Shown: positions 32,342-42,132 of the stretch, piece by piece
Layout: every line of letters begins with the position of its first letter
How positions within the stretch are numbered: the first letter of the stretch is position 1
Assembly: GCF_000317065.1 (NCBI RefSeq)
Contig: NC_019701.1
Span: forward strand, 3,482,001-3,546,000
Source: Pseudanabaena sp. PCC 7367
Lineage (GTDB): Bacteria > Cyanobacteriota > Cyanobacteriia > Pseudanabaenales > Pseudanabaenaceae
Length of the DNA stretch: 64,000 nt
Direction: 5' to 3'
Notes under the pieces: model-generated
The model's database searches: none
What the model was told of the DNA's origin: nothing
Seen by the model: the letters and a program-made list of their open reading frames with translations, nothing else
Made by a program: the position numbers and the translations under genes

Positions 32342-32662
32342 GGTTTCCAGCCTTGACCGAGCATTACCATTAGCAGCAATGAGTAGCTATATAATGCCAG
32401 AGTTATTCCCAAATGCAAGTAAAAACCAGCAGATTAGAGAAATATTATCATTTAACTTCAACTAAACTTGTTTTTGCAGCAGCTAAATGGCGATCGCCTC
32501 AACATTGACCTAGCATTGCCAGAGTTATTCAACTCATTTAATATTTATCCTGAAACATTTAACCCGTAAAGTTTACAGGAGAGCCACCCGATTTAATTTA
32601 ATCTTTTTAGTAGGCAAATACTATAGCCAAGAGCTAAACATCGCCTCTTGGTTAATTACCTT
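32342..32662. other. Intergenic region, nothing recognised
   Basis: These 321 bp lie between two minus-strand genes. AT-rich sequence with one HIP1-like site; I see no gene, RNA or terminator. Confidence 0.5.
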
Positions 32663-34450
32663 CTAATTCAAGCTTAGTAGAGGGATGAGCAATTTGGGTA
32701 CTGGTAAAACTACTAATAATACTAAAGCAAGCAATATTAATCCTAAAGCATCCTGCCAACTTTTTAACTCCGTTACTTCATCTAAAATTGGCGATCGCTC
32801 AGTTTTAATCACAAATGCGGCGATCGCAAAAATCCATAACCACGATTGTGCCAATAGCGCCAGCATCAGCAATAATAGTCGAGCAATTTGGCCAACTGTA
32901 GCGGCTTTGGTTTGTCCAAACATGGCATGGGCCAAGTCTCCGCCTTCGAGCCAACCGATCGGCATTAGGCTAATTGCCGTGAGCGCTAGTCCTGCCCAAC
33001 CCGCCAGTGCCAGGGGATGCATCTCGATTGCCCTGCCGTTAAACCTGCCCCAAGTAACTAGTTGGGCGATCGCTGCCAGCAAAATTGAATTTTGGGGATT
33101 GAAGGTGGCAAAGCTGGTTTGCAAATAACTAATCATGCCACCATTGGCCGCGCTTGAGGTGGCAATGAGTTCTGTAGCGCTGGAATTGACTAATCCTACA
33201 ATTAGCAAGGGAAACGCGATCGCTAAGCCCGCCAGGGTCGGCACGATCGCCAGATGAAAAGCTGCACGGCGGTTGGGAAGATAGCCCGCTTGAGGTAGTG
33301 CATAGCTACCCAGGGTGCCCAGGCCAGCCAAAAAAGGAATTACAAAAGGTGGACTTAACTTGAGCTGATAGCGCTTTGCCACTAAGTGTCGGGCAATCTG
33401 ATGGGTCAGTCCAAATATGAATAGGGCGATCGCATAAACGATGCCTGAGCCGATCGCCGGAAACCGAAAATTGTCCAGGCTGAGCGTGCGTATGTTTGCA
33501 CCAGTTGCCAGCATCGTCACGATCGTGCTTGCTAATAACAACAGTGGCAAGATCCATCGCCCCAGGTTAGCTGGTTTAATTGGTCTGTTTGTTGCCGATC
33601 GCTTTAGTTTCAGTTTGGCGCGATTGTTACCTGTAGGGACAATATCAGCAACTTGAATTTGGTCTAAATTCAGGTTTTGGAGGTTATTTATGTGATTGGG
33701 ATTTTTTGTCTGGCCAGAATTATCTGGGGTGTTCAGTCGTGGTAGCAGCAGAAAATTATAAAGTGGCTCGGTGCTCAGATCGTCTAGTTGATTGGCGGCG
33801 CTAGGGGCATTGCTTGGGGCGGGCTGAAAAAAGATCCAGAATCGATCGCCAAATTCAGCGTTAATATTGGCGCTAATAATCCGGTAAATGGCCTCAGAGG
33901 GTGATAGTTTTGCTAGTTCTGTTGCATCCGGTAGATGATCGGTTTGTGCGGGTTGCTCGCGGAGCGATCGCTGCCAATTACTCCCTGCCTGATAGCGTAA
34001 TTGCCCCTGACAGACGATCGCCCTTTGGTTGTATTCAATTTGCTTGAGGAAAAAAACTGCCCAGGGAAAGCAACCCTTGAGCCTGGTTTCTGCCTCTGGT
34101 GCTAATGCTGGTTTGGTAATATAGCTCAAGGCTGGCGACAACTCGGCGATCGCATAGGCGCTGGGCGTATGGAGAAAAAAGGGGGGCGATTGTGCCGCTG
34201 GGCTCAAACTAAAATAGAGCCAGATCCAAGTCAAGGTAACCACTACTAATAAAATGGGCGGAAATGGTTGCCGCACCCACACCGACCAGCCAACTAACAA
34301 AGTGGGTAGCAACATTAACCCTAGCCAGATCGCCAGGGACGCAGTTGGGGTGAGATTGATATTTGCTCTAGGAGCGGATTTGGCTCGCCAGCTCAAATAT
34401 GCAGCTATCAATCCGACAAAGAAAAAAACTAGCAGATCGCTGATCGCCAT
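32663..34450 (-). CDS. M50/EGY-like polytopic membrane protein with a degenerate zinc motif (HQIARH)
   Basis: From ATG 34450 the product is about 595 residues: a hydrophobic N-terminal region, a long soluble segment, then six or more membrane helices. In the membrane part HQIARHLVAKRYQLKLSPPF occupies the place of the HExxH zinc motif of site-2 proteases and plant EGY proteins (typically HEVGHWLAARRHGVKLSPP). A second motif, LMPIGWLEGGDLAHA, matches the NPDG-type motif that supplies the third zinc ligand. The catalytic Glu is Gln, so proteolysis is doubtful, as in plant EGY3. Longer starts at 34516 or 34636 fall inside an inserted MITE-like element, which supports 34450 as the original start. 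Confidence 0.8.
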   Translation of the reverse strand: MAISDLLVFFFVGLIAAYLSWRAKSAPRANINLTPTASLAIWLGLMLLPTLLVGWSVWVRQPFPPILLVVVTLTWIWLYFSLSPAAQSPPFFLHTPSAYAIAELSPALSYITKPALAPEAETRLKGCFPWAVFFLKQIEYNQRAIVCQGQLRYQAGSNWQRSLREQPAQTDHLPDATELAKLSPSEAIYRIISANINAEFGDRFWIFFQPAPSNAPSAANQLDDLSTEPLYNFLLLPRLNTPDNSGQTKNPNHINNLQNLNLDQIQVADIVPTGNNRAKLKLKRSATNRPIKPANLGRWILPLLLLASTIVTMLATGANIRTLSLDNFRFPAIGSGIVYAIALFIFGLTHQIARHLVAKRYQLKLSPPFVIPFLAGLGTLGSYALPQAGYLPNRRAAFHLAIVPTLAGLAIAFPLLIVGLVNSSATELIATSSAANGGMISYLQTSFATFNPQNSILLAAIAQLVTWGRFNGRAIEMHPLALAGWAGLALTAISLMPIGWLEGGDLAHAMFGQTKAATVGQIARLLLLMLALLAQSWLWIFAIAAFVIKTERSPILDEVTELKSWQDALGLILLALVLLVVLPVPKLLIPLLSLN

Positions 34451-34484
34451 GCCTGACTTATATGTGTGATGATTTTGGTGATTT

Positions 34485-34717
34485 GGTACTGCTGAATAGG
34501 TAAGGATTTGGGACATAATCAAATATCCACAACCTAGACTAACGCGATGTGCAACTAAAGAGTTGAAACCATTAGATCTTCGTTCTAAATAGTCTAGATG
34601 TTGAGATTTTGAGTAGCTCAAACAATGCAAAATCAATAGTCTATAAATAGTTGCACATGAGGTTAGACTATGAATTTAAAACCGATTATCAATTGCCCTT
34701 ACTACTGCATGACTATC
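34485..34717. mobile_element. Older IS1-type MITE (233 bp), non-coding
   Basis: The left end reads GGTACTGCTGAATAGGTAAG and matches the consensus of the IS1-type ends in this window at about 20 of 23 positions. The right end, read in reverse complement, is GATAGTCATGCAGTAGTAAG, close to the left end of the 51252 element. The flanks GGTGATTT (34477-34484) and GGTGGTTT (34718-34725) form an 8-bp duplication with one mismatch. Internally, a 23-bp inverted repeat (34535-34557 against 34648-34670, 19 of 23 matching) could form a long hairpin. No transposase frame is present. Confidence 0.75.
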
Positions 34718-34794
34718 GGTGGTTTTAAGGGGCGATGCCCGTAGCTGAGCAAAGCCTTCTTGCTTTTTATAACTACTAATTACTTACTTCATAT

Positions 34795-35826
34795 CTACTT
34801 CATGAATGAAGTTGCCAATTCCACATCCTTCCTGCTGCCCACAATTAGTGGGGTACGGGCATGGAGCTTGGGCGGCACTACATCCATAATGTCAACTTTG
34901 CCAGTGGTCGCCAATCCACCAGCCTGAGTGATCAAAAATGCCAGCGGTGCAGACTCATAGAGCAACCGGAGTTTACCTTCGGGTTGAGTGGTCATGCCGG
35001 GATAGAGAAAGACCCCACCCTGGAATAAAATGCGGTGAAAATCAGCTACTAATGCGCCAGAATAGCGCGCGGAGTAGCCCGGTTGGCGGTGCAAATGGCG
35101 GATATATTCACGGATATTTTCTTCCCAATGACAATAATTGCCCTCGTTAATACTATAGGTACTACCGCTTTCGGGAACTTGTACATTTTCCTGGGACAGA
35201 ATAAATTCACCCAGACTGGGATCGAGCGTAAAGGAATGCACCCCCTTGCCGATCGTATAGACAAACATGGTGCTAGAGCCATAGAGAATATAGCCAGCGG
35301 CAACTTGCTTATGCCCTGGCTGCAATAGATCGTCAGCATCGCCAGTGGTGTCGATCCCCTCCTGTTGGCGCACTGAAAAGATTGTGCCCACGGCCAGGTT
35401 GGCATCAATGTTACTAGAGCCATCGATCGGATCGAACAAGAGGGTATAGCGACCGATCGGACAGTTTTCGGGGATATAGTAGGGCTTCTCCATTTCTTCA
35501 GAAGCTAAGCGACAGACCAGGCCGCTTTGCTCAAACGCGCGTACAAAGATGCGATTGGCATATTGATCCATTTTTTTGACGCTTTCGCCCTGCACATTTA
35601 CATCCCCAGTAACGCCCAGGGCATCTTCGAGTAAACCAGCGCGGCTAAGCCGTCGGGACACCATTTTGCCCGCCAGGCCGATCCGGTTCATCAAAGCACT
35701 CATATCATAGGCATCGGGATCGTGGGTGCCAATTTGCGATAGGACATGGCGCGAAAGGGTGGTGAGGTCACGCCCAATATCACTTTCTTGATCGGGATGG
35801 AGCCTGGTGTCGTCTGTGGTCGTCAT
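34795..35826 (-). CDS. fbp: Fructose-1,6-bisphosphatase class I
   Basis: The 343-residue enzyme hydrolyses fructose-1,6-bisphosphate to fructose-6-phosphate in gluconeogenesis and the Calvin cycle. It has the metal-binding EEME (110-113) and [10 protein letters not shown] (132-141) motifs, and a C-terminal [15 protein letters not shown] segment. The last two are typical of class I. In cyanobacteria the bifunctional FBP/SBPase is a different (GlpX-like, class II) protein, so this is the sugar-specific class I enzyme. The start [16 protein letters not shown] gives the usual N-terminus. The intergenic gap to the next minus-strand gene holds a MITE-like element. Confidence 0.95.
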   Translation of the reverse strand: MTTTDDTRLHPDQESDIGRDLTTLSRHVLSQIGTHDPDAYDMSALMNRIGLAGKMVSRRLSRAGLLEDALGVTGDVNVQGESVKKMDQYANRIFVRAFEQSGLVCRLASEEMEKPYYIPENCPIGRYTLLFDPIDGSSNIDANLAVGTIFSVRQQEGIDTTGDADDLLQPGHKQVAAGYILYGSSTMFVYTIGKGVHSFTLDPSLGEFILSQENVQVPESGSTYSINEGNYCHWEENIREYIRHLHRQPGYSARYSGALVADFHRILFQGGVFLYPGMTTQPEGKLRLLYESAPLAFLITQAGGLATTGKVDIMDVVPPKLHARTPLIVGSRKDVELATSFMK

Positions 35827-36304
35827 GGCAATTTTTATTAGATCTTAGCTTCCCAACTAGTGTAACTACTTTGTCTAGATTTTTCCTTTATTTCTTTGGG
35901 GCTGGGGCTGAGCTACACATAAGTTGACATTTGAATGAGTAAGGATTGCGATCGATCTTGGTAAACCTAGCTTGTCGTTACTGGCGATCGCTTGAGCACC
36001 CGATTGCTTTGTTAGCGAGCATTTTTGATCGAATTTTATTGAATTTTATCGAATTGCCATTAATTAACTGCTGGGCGATCGCCCTACCTACAATAGCTTT
36101 AATAGCTTTAGCTTGATTCAGGATCTGCCTAAGAAACTGCTATGTTAGTTATAGATAGGAAACGTGAACATTGCTACATGACTTGCTAGGAGGGCATACA
36201 AGTTAAGGGGGCAATATTCCTAGACAATTGATTTTCTTGGTTTGGACTTTGGATTGCTCAGGTTGGGCATTAGGTACTTAGATTTTGCGATCGTGACATG
36301 AGAC
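35827..36304. other. Intergenic region between divergent fbp and Ser/Thr kinase genes
   Basis: These 478 bp should contain both promoters. GAGTAAGGATTG near 35937 resembles part of the IS1-like ends, but there is no partner end or duplication. I see nothing else that I can support. Confidence 0.5.
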
Positions 36305-38218
36305 ATGAGTGGGAATTTACTAAACAATCGCTATCGCATCATTGAAGTGCTGGGCAGTGGTGGCTTTGGCGAAACTTTTTTAGCTGAAGATACGCAAATG
36401 CCATCGCTGCGACGTTGTGTAATTAAGCAACTCAAGCCGATCGCCAATAATCCCCTGGTTTATCATCTGGTCAAGGAGCGATTTCAACGGGAAGCCGCCG
36501 TTTTAGAAAAATTAGGCGACGAACACCGCCAGATCCCACGCCTCTATGCCAAGTTTAATGAAAATGGCTTGTTCTATCTGGTGCAGGAATGGATCGATGG
36601 TCAAACCCTGGCCGCGAAAGTCTATGAAGAAGGTTTGTTCGACGAAGCGATCGCCAGACAGGTTTTAGTTGAAGTTTTGCTGGTGCTGGATTTTGTCCAT
36701 GGTCAGGGCATGATCCACCGCGACATCAAGCCCGATAATATAATTATGCGACAGGGCGATCGCCTGCCAGTGCTAATTGATTTTGGCTCGGTTAAAGAAA
36801 CCCTGGGCACGGTGGTGAATGTACCAAATGCTCAGGGGCAAACCACCACTTCGATCGTAATTGGTACGCCAGGATTTATGCCCACCGAACAGGCGGCGGG
36901 GCGGCCAGTCTTTGCCAGTGATATTTATAGCCTGGGGATGACAATTATTTATGCCATCACCGGCAAGATTCCCCGTGAACTGCCGATTGATTTGGAAACA
37001 GGCCGGGTGCGATGGCAAGAATATGCCAGCCATCTGAGCACTGAGCTAATTGCAATCCTGGATCGGGCTACCCAGGTTTATAGCCGCGATCGCTATGCCA
37101 ATGCCAGAGAGATGCTGAATGATTTGCAACCGCGCTGGCAAACTGGTTTGCAAGGGAGTGGCAACAGTCAGGCAAGTACAGGTCAGGGCAATATTGGCAG
37201 TGGGCAAAATATTCAATCCCATTCTGGCGCTGCCGCTAATCAGGCTAGTGGTGTTAATAGTGGCCAAAATAATTTAAGCAATACAGGTCAATCTAGTTCG
37301 ACAACAACTCCAGCCCATCCCACCCAAACCAATCAACCGATCGCCACCAGATTGCAGCAGACTCAGCAGCCCCAGTCATCGCAGCGATCACAGCGATCGG
37401 GGAATTCACCAGCTCGAAGCAGTGCCCAGGGTAATGAACCTGCCGATCGCCAGATCACTCTCCTGACTGCGATCGTTGCCAGTGGCATTGCCAGCTTGTT
37501 AGTGGTTTTGGGAGTATTAGCCTTAAATTCACGCCTCACGGCTCGCAAGCCAGTACCTGCGATTAATAATCCCGCGCCAACAGCGCCAGGCCAAAATCCC
37601 AACCAGCCTACAACCGTGCCTACAGTTGAGCAGCCGAACGCCCCTAATCAGCCGATCGATCGTGAGTTAGCCGCAGAGCTAGAGAAACGCAGCCAGATCG
37701 ATCAGTCCTGTCAGGATGACACCAGCAGAGAGGTGAAGATTATTGCGCCGCAGTCGCCCCTGGATGTTCACATGCGCCCCAGCATTGATGCTCAGGTTAC
37801 AGCCAGTCTGCCAAATGGCTCAACTGCTGGCGTGGTATCCAGTCAAGGCGATTGGCTGGAGATCAACAGTCCGGTCAATGGCTGGATCGATCGATCGGCA
37901 ACCACCAGTAATTGCGATCGGCAGGTGGAAGCGATCAGTTTTGCCCCCAACCAAAGCTCAACCACCATATCCAGTAGTTTTGAGGTTCCTGGCAGCCATG
38001 CTTATATTGTCAGGGCTAATGCTGGGCAGGTCTTAGTTCTTCAGCAACTCCAGGGCAGCTTACCTATCCTCAAAGACCCCAATGGGCAGCTAGTGGCTAG
38101 TGCTAATCGCAATGGCGATCGTGCTGCGTTTCGATTGTCTGCTTCTGGCATTTATACGCTGGAGTTTAGTTCTGTCGAACCAGACTATATCTATGAGTTC
38201 TCGTTGCAATTAGAGTAG
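36305..38218 (+). CDS. Membrane-anchored eukaryotic-type Ser/Thr protein kinase with SH3-like extracytoplasmic part
   Basis: The 637-residue kinase has an N-terminal catalytic domain (about 10-275): G-loop GSGGFGETF (17-25), Lys41 (VIKQLKP), catalytic HRDIKPDN (138-145, Asp140), DFGSVKE (159-165) and the activation segment ending GTPGFMPTEQ. A Gln/Ser/Asn-rich linker (280-380) leads to one membrane helix (385-407). Outside the membrane come a bacterial SH3-like domain (about 474-535) and a beta-rich PPC-like domain (550-637). It should sense an extracytoplasmic signal and phosphorylate cytosolic proteins; FHA proteins elsewhere in the window are possible readers. ATG 36305 is the chosen start. 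Confidence 0.92.
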   Translation: MSGNLLNNRYRIIEVLGSGGFGETFLAEDTQMPSLRRCVIKQLKPIANNPLVYHLVKERFQREAAVLEKLGDEHRQIPRLYAKFNENGLFYLVQEWIDGQTLAAKVYEEGLFDEAIARQVLVEVLLVLDFVHGQGMIHRDIKPDNIIMRQGDRLPVLIDFGSVKETLGTVVNVPNAQGQTTTSIVIGTPGFMPTEQAAGRPVFASDIYSLGMTIIYAITGKIPRELPIDLETGRVRWQEYASHLSTELIAILDRATQVYSRDRYANAREMLNDLQPRWQTGLQGSGNSQASTGQGNIGSGQNIQSHSGAAANQASGVNSGQNNLSNTGQSSSTTTPAHPTQTNQPIATRLQQTQQPQSSQRSQRSGNSPARSSAQGNEPADRQITLLTAIVASGIASLLVVLGVLALNSRLTARKPVPAINNPAPTAPGQNPNQPTTVPTVEQPNAPNQPIDRELAAELEKRSQIDQSCQDDTSREVKIIAPQSPLDVHMRPSIDAQVTASLPNGSTAGVVSSQGDWLEINSPVNGWIDRSATTSNCDRQVEAISFAPNQSSTTISSSFEVPGSHAYIVRANAGQVLVLQQLQGSLPILKDPNGQLVASANRNGDRAAFRLSASGIYTLEFSSVEPDYIYEFSLQLE

Positions 38219-38726
38219 GATTCAGCCAGGTTAAATATCGCCAAGCGCTGACACTAACATTAACATCAAGCTAATTTCAGATCATGCTAAGATGCTGCAA
38301 TTAAGCCATATTAATGCCATCAGCTCCAAGCCAGTTCTTTTAACCAACACATATTAAAGAATTAAAGAATTAGGTTAGTTAGATCGATATTAGTCTTAAC
38401 TAAGCTTGATTAATTCCAGCAATCGTAACTCTCTGCTAAGGGGGGGGTGATTGTCACTTAGCTAGAGTTAGTACCGAAACTAGTCTATAACCGCTACTCC
38501 TAAATTTTACTCAAACTTTAAATTGGGTCACAGGTAATCACAAAATTAATCAATTTATACTTTAATACCTGACCACTAAAAGATACTTTGGGAATGTTTA
38601 GTAATTAATAGTAATTAATTAGCAAATTTCTGGCAATTAGGGAACTATTTCCCAAGTTCTAATTGCGTAAAAATAGAAACTAAAACTTGATTTGAACTTG
38701 AGACGTTGGCAACCTATAAGTAGCTT
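38219..38726. other. Intergenic region, nothing recognised
   Basis: These 508 bp are AT-rich with short repetitions (AATTAAAGAATT near 38355) and a run of eight G near 38440. I see no gene, RNA or mobile element. Confidence 0.5.
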
Positions 38727-39767
38727 GTGAGTTTATATCATCTAAAATCTGATACCTACCAATTTAGTCATAATAACCAGCCCAGGGTATTGGTAGTCAG
38801 CACTAATAATGAGCTGGTTAAACAAATCTGCTCCATCCTGATTAAGTATCAATTTGCCTTTGAGATCGCCAATCTTGGTGAACAGGCATGGCAGATGATT
38901 AATCGCAATTGTCCAGATTTGGTGATTTGCGATTGGGAAATTCCAGACATGTCCGGTTTGGCTCTCTGTCAGAGGATTAAGGCGGGATTGATTAACCAGA
39001 GCCTATCACGAGTTTATTTTGTGGCCGTGATTGCCGATCGCCAAAAGGAACAACGGGCAATGGGGATTGAGGTTGGGATTGATGAATTTGTATATACACC
39101 GATCGATGAGATTGAACTTAGCCTGCGGGTGCGCTCTGGTTGCCGTGCCAGCGTAACCGCTAAATTACTGGGCTGGACAAAGCAGAAATTAGCAATCCAA
39201 GAAAAGTTATTTAAGGCGTTGGAGCTAACCGATCGGGCTACTGGTTTGCTCACTCAGCAATCAATGCAGTTGGGTTTGCCCAGGTTTTTAGCAGAACTGG
39301 AGCAGCAAAACTTCGATCGCACCTATTTAAATTTAATGCTCTTAGGTGTGAGTCAATATGAGCAAGTCCGCGATAAATATGGCAATCGCATTGCGGCTGA
39401 AGTAATGGGGGCGATCGCCGGCAGAATTAGAAATAAAGTGGAAGCCGATAGTATCCTCTGTCACTATGGTTGTGAAAGTGGTAATGAGTTGATTTGTATT
39501 ACCACAAACATCGATCCCAACTGTATTAATGATCTAGGTCAACGTTTATTGGCGGCTGTGTCTACCCATCCTATTGCTGTGGACGGGGGGCTGTTGCTAC
39601 CCATGAATCTGAATATTGGCAGCGTGGTCTGTCAACTGTCAGCCGATCTCGATTTCCCGCAACTGATCGAGCAGGGGCATCAGTTATTAGCAAAAGCCAA
39701 GCAGGATGGCAAAAACTGTATGCGGATCGCGGATATTTCGGCGCAAACCCCTATTTATACGGCCTGA
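38727..39767 (+). CDS. Response regulator with a degenerate GGDEF domain
   Basis: The 346-residue protein has a receiver domain (about 18-135, phosphoacceptor Asp69 in VICDWEIPDM) and a C-terminal GGDEF-like domain (about 165-340). The signature RYGGDEF is replaced by HYGCESGNELICI (246-258), with extra residues between the glycines and the Glu. Diguanylate cyclase activity is therefore unlikely; it may bind GTP or c-di-GMP as a sensor, or be purely structural. The start is GTG 38727; no in-frame ATG occurs before codon 57. No kinase is adjacent. Confidence 0.87.
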   Translation: MSLYHLKSDTYQFSHNNQPRVLVVSTNNELVKQICSILIKYQFAFEIANLGEQAWQMINRNCPDLVICDWEIPDMSGLALCQRIKAGLINQSLSRVYFVAVIADRQKEQRAMGIEVGIDEFVYTPIDEIELSLRVRSGCRASVTAKLLGWTKQKLAIQEKLFKALELTDRATGLLTQQSMQLGLPRFLAELEQQNFDRTYLNLMLLGVSQYEQVRDKYGNRIAAEVMGAIAGRIRNKVEADSILCHYGCESGNELICITTNIDPNCINDLGQRLLAAVSTHPIAVDGGLLLPMNLNIGSVVCQLSADLDFPQLIEQGHQLLAKAKQDGKNCMRIADISAQTPIYTA

Positions 39768-39787
39768 GCTTTACTAGCGTTACTCAG

Positions 39788-41263
39788 CTAACTTTGATGG
39801 CGACGCAACTGGGCATCGAGAAAATCAATAAACTGTTTCGCTGTGCGTCCCGATCGACCACTGTGATTGGTGGCCCATTGCAAGGCGCGGAATTCTAGAT
39901 CTTCTTTGGGCAGGCGAATCTGAGCAATCTTGGCCAGGTGATGCACAATTTCTAGATAGGTATCCTGGTTCGCAGCCGTGAAGGTGAGGGTAAGACCAAA
40001 CCGATCGCTGAGGGAGATTTTTTCCTGTACCGTATCCCAGGCATGGATCTCATCCGCATCACTGGGGCGCGGTCGATCGTTAAAGAACTCACGAATCAAA
40101 TGGCGGCGATTGGAGGTGGCATAAACGATCGCATTGGGCGGTCTGGCTACTACGCTGCCCTCTAGGATCGCTTTTAGTGCTTTGTAGTTACTTTCATCGG
40201 CTTCAAAGGAAAGGTCATCCACAAAAATAATAAACTTTTGCGGCAGATGCCATAGTTGCGCTGTAATCAGTGGTAGCGCCTCTAGATCACTTTGGGACAG
40301 GTCAATTAGTCGCAAACCGCGATCGCCATATAAATTCAACAGCGATTTAACCAGTGAAGACTTACCAGTGCCACGACTGCCATAGAGCAATGCATTCAAA
40401 GCCGGATAGCCTGCTAAGAAAGCCTCAGTATTTTGGATTAGTAACTCTTTTTGATATTCATACCCCACTAAGCTGGTGGCCTGAACCGGATCGGGATGGG
40501 GAATCCCCACTAAGTTGCCCTGCTGCCAACGAAAGGCGAGATAGTTGGCGAATTTGCCAGTGCCAAATTGACGATAATAATCAGCCAGTGGTTGTATGAG
40601 GCTATCCCAATCGTCAGTTTGCGTAAATTTAGCACTGATCTGCTCCCGTGCCTGCGATCCAGCGGTTTGGGCTTGCTTGGTGTAGCGATCGCTGAAACTA
40701 TTGCTAGCAAAACCTTCACGTAGCGAAGGCAATTGATCCAGATTTGTAGCCAACCGTACCCATTCGTTGAGCCGATCGCCATCACTGCAAAATATGCTGC
40801 GCAGGGCATTTAAGTCATGCTTGGCCGCAGTGAGCAAATCAGGTGCTAAATGATCATAATCCTGCCGTTGCGCTGCTTGACTGAAGGGGTTAGGATCGCT
40901 CAGAATTTGACTTAGCAGATAATCAGGCCAACTTTGCTCTACTTCCGCCAAAGCACGAAACCAATTGCCGTAGGCATGCAAACAATCTAAAACCAGGTTG
41001 CGATAATGGCGATCTTGGGGCGGTAGGCTATCTGGTTGGGGGTTTATTGGAGTATTTAACTTAGCGCTGGCTTGAATATTTACGGCCTTTGGCAAAGCTG
41101 GTGGATTGGTGGCAGTAGGGTCGATCGCCAGAACTTGCGCCAGAACTTCTAGCAATTTTAAATATGCTTGGCCGGGGGCTTGATTCAAGACATTTTGGTA
41201 AAGCAGCAACGATTGAGATTGGCGTTGCAAGGCATAGACAAAATCGGCAATTAATTCTTTCAT
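39788..41263 (-). CDS. DUF815-family AAA+ ATPase
   Basis: The 491-residue protein has an N-terminal helical region (about 1-230) and a C-terminal DUF815 AAA+ module with Walker A YGSRGTGKSSLVK, Walker B FIIFVDDLSFE and the downstream YATSNRRHLI-REF motif typical of the family. The biochemical role of DUF815 proteins is not established. It converges on the REC-GGDEF gene with a 20-bp gap and lies downstream of the OmpR regulator gene on the same strand. Confidence 0.9.
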   Translation of the reverse strand: MKELIADFVYALQRQSQSLLLYQNVLNQAPGQAYLKLLEVLAQVLAIDPTATNPPALPKAVNIQASAKLNTPINPQPDSLPPQDRHYRNLVLDCLHAYGNWFRALAEVEQSWPDYLLSQILSDPNPFSQAAQRQDYDHLAPDLLTAAKHDLNALRSIFCSDGDRLNEWVRLATNLDQLPSLREGFASNSFSDRYTKQAQTAGSQAREQISAKFTQTDDWDSLIQPLADYYRQFGTGKFANYLAFRWQQGNLVGIPHPDPVQATSLVGYEYQKELLIQNTEAFLAGYPALNALLYGSRGTGKSSLVKSLLNLYGDRGLRLIDLSQSDLEALPLITAQLWHLPQKFIIFVDDLSFEADESNYKALKAILEGSVVARPPNAIVYATSNRRHLIREFFNDRPRPSDADEIHAWDTVQEKISLSDRFGLTLTFTAANQDTYLEIVHHLAKIAQIRLPKEDLEFRALQWATNHSGRSGRTAKQFIDFLDAQLRRHQS

Positions 41264-41360
41264 CTAACTATTTGACAGCAGGGCGATCGTATCTAGGTAT
41301 TAATGAACGCTTTGGGGCATTGATTAGCGTTTTTGAGCATTAATCTAGCTTCAATCTAGC

Positions 41361-42038
41361 TTAAGAATAGCGCAGCGCATAGCCCACCCCGCGCACAGTT
41401 TGGATCATGCGGGGTTCTTGGTTGGCTTCCAGCTTCAGGCGCAAATAGCGAATATAGACTTCAATGATGTTGGAATCGCCCATAAAGTCATAGCCCCAGA
41501 CGTTTTCCAGAATCCGATCGCGGGTTAGCACCTGTTGGGGATGATCGAGCAAATATTCCAGCAGGTCAAATTCCTTGGCAGTAAGCTCAATTTTACGATC
41601 GCCCCGAAATACTTCCCTGGTGCGGCGATCGAGCTTGAGATCATCAAACTCCAGGCGATCGCTGTTTTCTCCTTTGGTTCGGCGTAAATTCACCCGTACA
41701 CGTGCCAATAATTCTTCAATGCTGAACGGCTTGACCACATAATCATCCGCGCCCGCATCCAGACCAGCCACGCGATCTTTAATCTCGTCCCGTGCTGTCA
41801 CCATAATAATCGGCACCTTATTGCCAGTTTGGCGGAGGCGGCGACACATTTCTAGGCCAGAAATCCCTGGCATCATCCAATCCATAATGATCAAATCATG
41901 GTTAGCATTCCGTGCCTGCATCAAGCCATTCATGCCATCATTTGCTACCGTGACCTTATAGCCTTCATACTCCAGCTCCATTTGCACAAACTGGGCTAGC
42001 TTTTCTTCGTCTTCGATAATCAAAATTTGCGATGTCAT
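41361..42038 (-). CDS. OmpR/PhoB-family response regulator
   Basis: The 225-residue protein has a receiver domain (1-120; acidic pocket EDE at 9-11, phosphoacceptor Asp53 in IIMDWMMPG, DDYVVKPF) and a C-terminal winged helix (about 130-225; LTAKEFDLLEYLL, ending TVRGVGYALRYS). It should bind direct-repeat promoter sites when phosphorylated. The HisKA kinase gene lies 94 bp upstream on the same strand, a likely cognate partner. The sequence resembles cyanobacterial RppA/ManR-like regulators, but I cannot assign an orthologue. Confidence 0.93.
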   Translation of the reverse strand: MTSQILIIEDEEKLAQFVQMELEYEGYKVTVANDGMNGLMQARNANHDLIIMDWMMPGISGLEMCRRLRQTGNKVPIIMVTARDEIKDRVAGLDAGADDYVVKPFSIEELLARVRVNLRRTKGENSDRLEFDDLKLDRRTREVFRGDRKIELTAKEFDLLEYLLDHPQQVLTRDRILENVWGYDFMGDSNIIEVYIRYLRLKLEANQEPRMIQTVRGVGYALRYS

Positions 42039-42132
42039 ACCTTGAATCCTTGCTGATCAAACATCATTATGGCCTTGTGGTTTCCTGGTCTGAATATAAG
42101 CTTAGATCTATTAGCTCCTTTGGCATAACAAC

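Noticed and set aside
35930-35950. GAGTAAGGATTG resembling part of an IS1-type end
   Set aside because: No GGTAGT outer end, no partner end and no 8-bp duplication could be found.
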